A stretch of DNA of 64,000 nucleotides from Clarkia xantiana subsp. parviflora (taxonomy: Eukaryota > Streptophyta > Magnoliopsida > Myrtales > Onagraceae), in the NCBI GenBank assembly GCA_036873135.1, contig JAPTYO010000008.1, forward strand, positions 37,394,819 to 37,458,818, read 5' to 3'. Shown here piece after piece: positions 58,489 through 64,000 of the stretch. The position numbers and the translations under genes are program-made. Each line of letters starts with the position of its first letter. Within the stretch, counting starts at the first letter, position 1. The notes beneath the pieces are model-generated. The model searched no databases. It worked only from the letters and a program-made list of their open reading frames with translations, and was not told the DNA's origin.

Positions 58489-59597
58489 GCTCCCACTCGC
58501 CAGAATGGGAGGGTGCTCGTTAATCTATACAGTTACGCAATAGTATCAACATCTGAGTCTTCAGTCTTCGTCTCCGTCTCCGAATAGTTAATACGAGGCT
58601 TGCCGTGCGACCGGCGGATACGACGAGCATCGTGCTACTCATCTGTTAGGAGTATTGTAGCGCCCGCAGAACATTGATTCCCTTCCATGAACCAAACCTG
58701 TTTGAAATAAAACTATGTACCGCACTGTATTCTTGATCAACTGTTAATTCTCCAATTGCCCAGTTTTCCACAAATAAATACTTCTCCAGGGCATTCGTAC
58801 AAGTGTTCAATACCTTCAACTAATATCCGGTTGGCGGCCACCTAGTGAACACGAGAGTCGGTGAATTAAAGGTTTACTTGACCATCATCATCGCTTATAC
58901 CCTTAGTCTGATCTACTGGTTTCCAACACGTGGTCACTTGGCCGTTTTCTTTGGCACTACGCTCGTACGCCGGGAAGCGAGCATTGAGCCATACCTTAGG
59001 TATAAGTTCTGAGTCCATGAGGATACTTTTGATGCCTCTTCATAAGACATCCGAGATCATTCACACGCTCAAGGTGAAGAAGTATGCGCCCTTTGAATCA
59101 CAAGGATTCTAGCTAGCACAACCGAGCAAGACCCCGTGGTCGTATATGGCACGCGCAGTATGAAGCACGCCAGGGATGGGATATGTCAATAATTCTATCG
59201 CAGAATCTCTCATCTGGCCTTGAATGTGATATAGTGATGCACAAAGTCCAACTCGGCGATTTACAAAACAAATATTAAGTCAAGCTGTTAAGCGTGACAA
59301 TGTTATCGTTTTGCTTAATCAGGTTTACCCCCCTGATTCTTAGCTAATCTTGTTATGGTAGAGGTCCCTATCTACTTACAAGATGACCATGCCTGTGTGA
59401 CGAGGCAAGGTTCACATTCGACATAATTTTTGTGGAAGAATTTTACTTCTTCCTACGACTTAGTTTATAGACCGTAAAATCCGATGTTGTTAATCATTAT
59501 GACGTCGATAAATCATAAACTCAAATTGCAATTCTTTTATTCAACTGAAACATAATTTCAAATGTCAAAATGTTATCACTTTTACAAGCCACACAGT

Positions 59598-60811
59598 TTA
59601 AGCCCTACGTAATCCAAGCATTTTTACGTGCTTTTCAAAAATCTCCCTACGTAACGGCTTAGTTAAAGGGTCTGCGACCATATTGTCTGTAGGCAAGTAT
59701 TCTAAAGCGATTATGTTGTCTTCCAGAACAGATTTAGCATAATTGTATTTCACATCAATGTGTTTTGTCCTACTATGGTATTTTGGATTCTTAACTGCCG
59801 CAATGGCCGCCTGACTGTCGGAATACACCTTCACAGGTTTACTCTTTTTGTCGGTGCCAATTAATGCAGTAAGAAGCCTTTTCAGCCAGACCGCTTCTTG
59901 TGCGTTTTTGGAGAGGGCAACGAATTCCGATTCCATAGTGGAAAGCGCGACACACGATTGCTTCTTGCTTACCCATGATATGGCAGCATTAGCAAGGAGG
60001 AAAACTCCTCCTGTGGTGGACTTACGATCATTCGGATCTCCACCGTGGTCGGCGTCACTATAACCGGTCAATTCGAGCCGATCGCCCTCATAGCACAGAA
60101 CGTAGTCTGCAGTACCTTTCAGATATCTGATAATTCGTTTTACGACTTTAGATGTTGATAACTAGGATCTGATTGAAATCTTGCTACTAGGCCCACAACG
60201 TAACAGATGTCTGGCCGAGTACAGAGCATAGCGTACATTAGACTCCCTACCATGCTCAGATACTCTGCATTCTTCATCTGTTCACGCTTCGATAGCGCGC
60301 ACCCGAACACAACCGGCGTATCTACGGGTTTAGCATCCAGCATTCTGAATCTATTCAACAGTTTGTTGATATATGATTCCTGAGATAGACATAATCTCCG
60401 GGCGGCACGATCTCGGGCAATTTTGATGCCTAAGATGTACATGGTCTCTCCTATGTCTTTCATCTCGAATGCTGATGCTAACCAGAACTTTGATTTATTC
60501 ATGAAACTCATATCGTTCGCAGCAATGAGTATATCATCCACGTATAGTGTTATGATGACATACTTAGACCCGGAGGTCTTAGCGTATACACAAGGATCCT
60601 TGTGAAGATTCACGAATCTGTTTCCAATGATTTCTTCATGGAATCTGCGATACCATTGCCGAGACGATTTTTTAAGACCGTATATAGATCTTTGGAGTTT
60701 GCAAACTTTGCGTTCTTTGCCAGGAGTAATGAAATTTTCCAGCTGCTCCATATAGATCTCTTTCTCCAGTTTTACTTGGAGAGGTTTGGTCTTAATGTCC
60801 ATTTGATGCAT
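59598..60811 (-). pseudogene. pol: Copia-C reverse transcriptase and RNase H, frameshifted
   Basis: RT 60811-60140 has YGLKKSSRQWYRRF, active site YVDDILIAAND and LCTRPDICYVVGLV. A shift near 60150 places RNase H in 60071-59598 (GYSDADHGGDPNDRKSTTGG, VALSTMESEFVALS, DSQAAIAAVKNPK, ADPLTKPL). RNase H is open and reaches its natural end (LGLRRA). Upstream RT residues (GYTQIHGVNFDKD, to 61018) lie in a different frame. Confidence 0.9.
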
Positions 60812-62439
60812 GCTCGAGTTCGAGACTTGCAGTCATGGGCTAGGACGGCCCTGACTATGGTGTAACGCATAGTCAGTGAGTCCGTCTTTATCAAAGTTCA
60901 CTCCGTGAATTTGGGTATATCCTTTCGCAATTATTCGAGTTTTGCACCACTCGAAATTTCCACCAAGAGTGAATTCTAAGATTTCACTTTTTAGTTCTGT
61001 GGTTAACAGATAAATCAACTAAAGACTAAAAACGAATTAGTTCTTATTTAGGCATTTTCATCCTCTATTGTTTTCCTCCATTCCCTCGTTTTGAGGTCCT
61101 TCCTTTGCTTGATGAACCGTTACTGGTTCAAGAACGAATCAAGATGTGTAACACATCTTATTTGATGGGACACTTCTCGAGAGAAGTTCGTTGCCTTTGA
61201 CTATGTCTAGGAACGTTTATCCCATGTTTTAGTTCGATCGTTACTCCCACTCGGAATAATGCTTCTTATCGGGGCATTACTCCCACAAGGAAACATGGTG
61301 GTGGTTGAACTTACTTGGAATATCCTATCGGTCTCGGGTTTTTACCTCCGAGATGTATTCCTCGATCACTAGGATCTGGAACCAAGTTGGTTATTCCACT
61401 CCCACTAGAAAAAATGGGTAGTTGAAATAGTTCATTATCATGATTATCAGGTCCGACTTCATTCGCATTTTGAAATTTAGTGATGATTATGTGTGAGGGG
61501 GAGTGAGCCCTCTCACTGGATTTATTATGAAGACGTTTCCATCATCATTTATCAAATCAATCACTTATGCTATATCAATTCTCCCACTCGAAGTAAGAGG
61601 GAACTGAGAATCTCCATCAACCATCTGTTAACTCAATCAGTACTAGCTTGTTTCGTTCTGCAAAGCGTTTGAAATTCATCCTCAAACCTTTATAATGTGT
61701 CATGTTTATCCATGAAACCATTGTTCCAAACTAATTTTAAAACTCGTATTCTTCGCGAGTAGTGTGTACTCTTAATGAATACTCGTTTTAATGCGCAAAT
61801 TAATGCGTCTTTGTGATAAGGTTTTACCCGAATCATTCATTAGCTTTTATGGTAACGTGTTAACCGATTTTGTCAGAACATAGTGTTTTACATTAATGTG
61901 AATTAAATTAATCTCATCCAGTAGGAACAATTAATGTGTAACTCTAACATTATGTAATTCTAAGCTATGTTTATTGAAGTGTTTTAATGAATGCCTTTTA
62001 GCCAAACTCTTCGTTCAAGGCTAAGGGTGGGAGAGTCGTTTTACCGACTACTTCTTTTCGTTTATTTAACTCATCCATAGATTTATATATCTTATGGACC
62101 ATTCATTTAAGTTGTCGCTTTTAATGCCAAGGTTGATATTCTAATTAGATTGTAGTCCGCTATCATTTAAGCTGCGTTCAACAAATATACGAGAAATAAG
62201 GATCCCAATAACGACAGATTTCACGGATCAATAATTACAACTAAGCAAAGAAAGTCACATATATATATATGGCAGGAAGTCTTCACCACTTTGAGCAGTC
62301 TACATGAAAATTAATTCAAGAATTGAATTATGTCAGATGTTTTTGCATCAATTAAAACGTGTAACCGTCTTATGTATTGTGGTAAACGAGGCGTACCTTT
62401 TACGGCACATGAATCAACAGTGGTTGTCGCACTGGATCA

Positions 62440-62877
62440 TCATTTAGACCTTTTGTTGGGTTTAGCCAAACAATTCCGAAGTCCAGCAAATCTGGTCAAC
62501 GACACATCAGGAAGTTTGGAGATATTTCTATCTTTATGGTCGGCATCATACAAGTCTATTGTTGTTTTAATTGCTGTGATCAGACGTGTAAGTCCTCTAT
62601 CATCAGCAAACCATGAAAGATGAAACATGTCTATCACCTTCCGAATTTCTGCCCATTCATCTGCGGAGTCTAGAACGGTTTCTATCCCATTCTCCTTGCA
62701 TATAATTTCATGGTACGAGGCCATTAATTCTCTTTCTTCAGCCGCCTTTCCCTTGCCATAGCGAAGGTGTAAGGTGCACCAAAGATGCAATGCGCTCCTT
62801 TTGACGATGCTTTCTTCCGTTTCAGTTGTAATATGCGAGCAAATAATCTCGCGTGTTTTTTGATCCCTCCATAACAT
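62440..62877 (-). pseudogene. gag: Copia-C gag fragment
   Basis: LWRDQKTREIICSHI, then LWCTLHLRYGKGKAAEERE, matches the LRFGSGKAAEAR region of Copia-A gag. The Gag start is missing, replaced by LTR D. Confidence 0.8.
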
Positions 62878-63430
62878 ATGGTGACGTGGCGCCGTAATAG
62901 GAGCCCGTTAATTAAGGAAATTACCTAAGTTAATTTGGTAATTGTCATATTGGGCTAATTGGGCCAAACCCAATTAGTAATTGACAAGGGAGGACCAAAA
63001 TGGGCCTCCCCCTTATTATGCATGGTTCAGCCGAAACCCTAGTACCACATTGGTTGGAGTTGCCTTTTGGCAACCCACCCAATACTATATATAGGGGTGA
63101 CTCCTAAGGGTTTAAACACACAATAATAACAAGGATCTCCATTGAGAACACTTGTTTCCCTTAGTCTATATTTTCGGCACCATCATCATCAAGTCCAAGG
63201 TTCCAGCTCCGTTGAAGAATCGATCAGAGGTCTTGTTGTGGAGCTACATCGCGTGGGACTTCTTCTAACGAAGAACTTGCACGTGGTTCCGACCGGAGGA
63301 TCAGAACTCCCTCCACATCGTTCTTGGGCAGGAAAGCTAAAAGGTATGTGTACTAATTCCGCTGCGTAGATTAGATTTCTTGCTAGTACACGTTTAGCAT
63401 TCCATTGTATTACGTCCCCGTAATCCAACA
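62868..63430 (+). repeat. Copia LTR D, plus orientation, 5' end eroded
   Basis: From 'catatggtgacgtggcgcc' onward it matches the inverted complement of LTR C, but the expected TGTTAG start is replaced by gag sequence (ccataa). Gag and LTR share 'catatg', so the junction is a short microhomology. It ends AATCCAACA at 63430. Confidence 0.85.
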
Positions 63431-63431
63431 G

Positions 63432-63443
63432 TGGTATCAGAGC
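63432..63443 (+). other. Copia primer binding site after LTR D
   Basis: TGGTATCAGAGC, as after LTR B. The plus-oriented leader that follows runs off the window and has no gene up to 64000. Confidence 0.9.
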
Positions 63444-64000
63444 CTAGTTAGGAGTTCTTAAATTTTTTTAATAAACTGATGTTCTTGAATCTATGAAAAA
63501 TTCGAAATTTTTAGGTTGATGAACATCAATATGTGTTCCGAAATTTTCAACATGAAATCATGTGTTTGATCTTTAAAAATTAAATTTTTCGAAATTTATG
63601 TGTTTTTGAGGATCAAAACCGAAAATTTTGTTATGTATTTGAGTTTGATGTTCATAATCTTCAAAAACACCATGATTTTTATCAAGAACACAATTTGGAT
63701 TCTTGATCTAGGTAGTATTTGATCTTAAAATTTGACAACTTTTCCAACTTTTAGTGATTGTGCCGAAAACCCTAGGGGTATTTTAGGTAAAAAAAATTAA
63801 TTTTCTTGGTCACCAAGTTATTAAAATTTCGGCACAAATAATTTAATATATATGTTGCTATTTTTTAAATTTTACTAATAGGTAACTATATATCTACAAG
63901 TTGGAAAATATGGATAGGTTTATAATATAATATTGTAAAAGATATTAACTATCAATATATATAGTTAAAGATATGGTTAATATATATTGATAGATTTAAT

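Larger units (their letters stand above)
57926..62867 (-). mobile_element. Copia-C: minus-strand copia body between inverted LTRs C and D
   Basis: Order on minus: gag fragment (62877-62440), spacer without recognisable integrase (62330-61020), RT, RNase H, 3' non-coding part (59590-58502), polypurine tract, LTR C. It parallels Copia-A segment for segment but lacks leader and gag start; at about 62867-62880 the gag sequence fuses to plus-oriented LTR D. Confidence 0.8.

Overview
This is a repeat-dominated window from a plant nuclear genome, almost certainly a eudicot. It is AT-rich between genes, carries a host gene with 21 coding exons and GT/AG introns, and is filled with plant-type Ty3/gypsy (Tat-like) and Ty1/copia LTR retrotransposons, Mutator-like elements and traces of Helitrons. 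No rRNA, tRNA, CRISPR or bacterial-type gene was seen.

Layout. 1-1913: intergenic DNA with an imperfect 0.4 kb direct duplication, AT microsatellites and a Helitron-like 3' end. 1914-13293: Gypsy-1, a complete minus-strand Tat-like element (737-bp LTRs, 5-bp target duplication GTATT) with a gag-pol frame broken by three nonsense codons and, downstream of pol on the opposite strand, an apparently intact spliced accessory gene (antisense ORF, 'aORF'). 14085-21429: a foldback Mutator-like element with a 9-bp target duplication, split by Gypsy-2 (14985-21258, plus strand), a young element that has lost the rest of integrase and the whole aORF region. 21647-29500: the only convincing host gene, a SIN3-like (SNL) transcriptional co-repressor on the minus strand; its 21 coding exons can be joined in frame to 1234 codons. 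A 480-bp foldback element sits in one intron. 30.5-32.8 kb: a decayed fragment of a KUP/HAK potassium transporter, possibly captured by a Helitron or cut by the next retroelement.

32.86 kb to the right edge is a nest of retroelements. The 3' end of Gypsy-4 (LTR, decayed aORF, about ten 141-150-bp tandem repeats) is interrupted at 37561 by copia-derived DNA. The copia part alternates LTR orientation: LTR(-) 37562, LTR(+) 55353, LTR(-) 57926, LTR(+) 62868, with minus-strand RT/RNase H bodies between each (-)/(+) pair and plus-strand leaders after each (+) LTR. Gypsy-3 (43203-54243, target duplication CACGG) is inserted in the gag of the first copia body.

Relative ages, from LTR pairs compared by eye: Gypsy-2 and Gypsy-3 (about 4-5 differences per 0.7-0.8 kb) are young and Gypsy-1 (about 20 in 737) is older. 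The strongest leads are the inverted-LTR copia series, which resembles products of retroelement self-integration, and the family of spliced antisense genes carried by the Tat-like elements.
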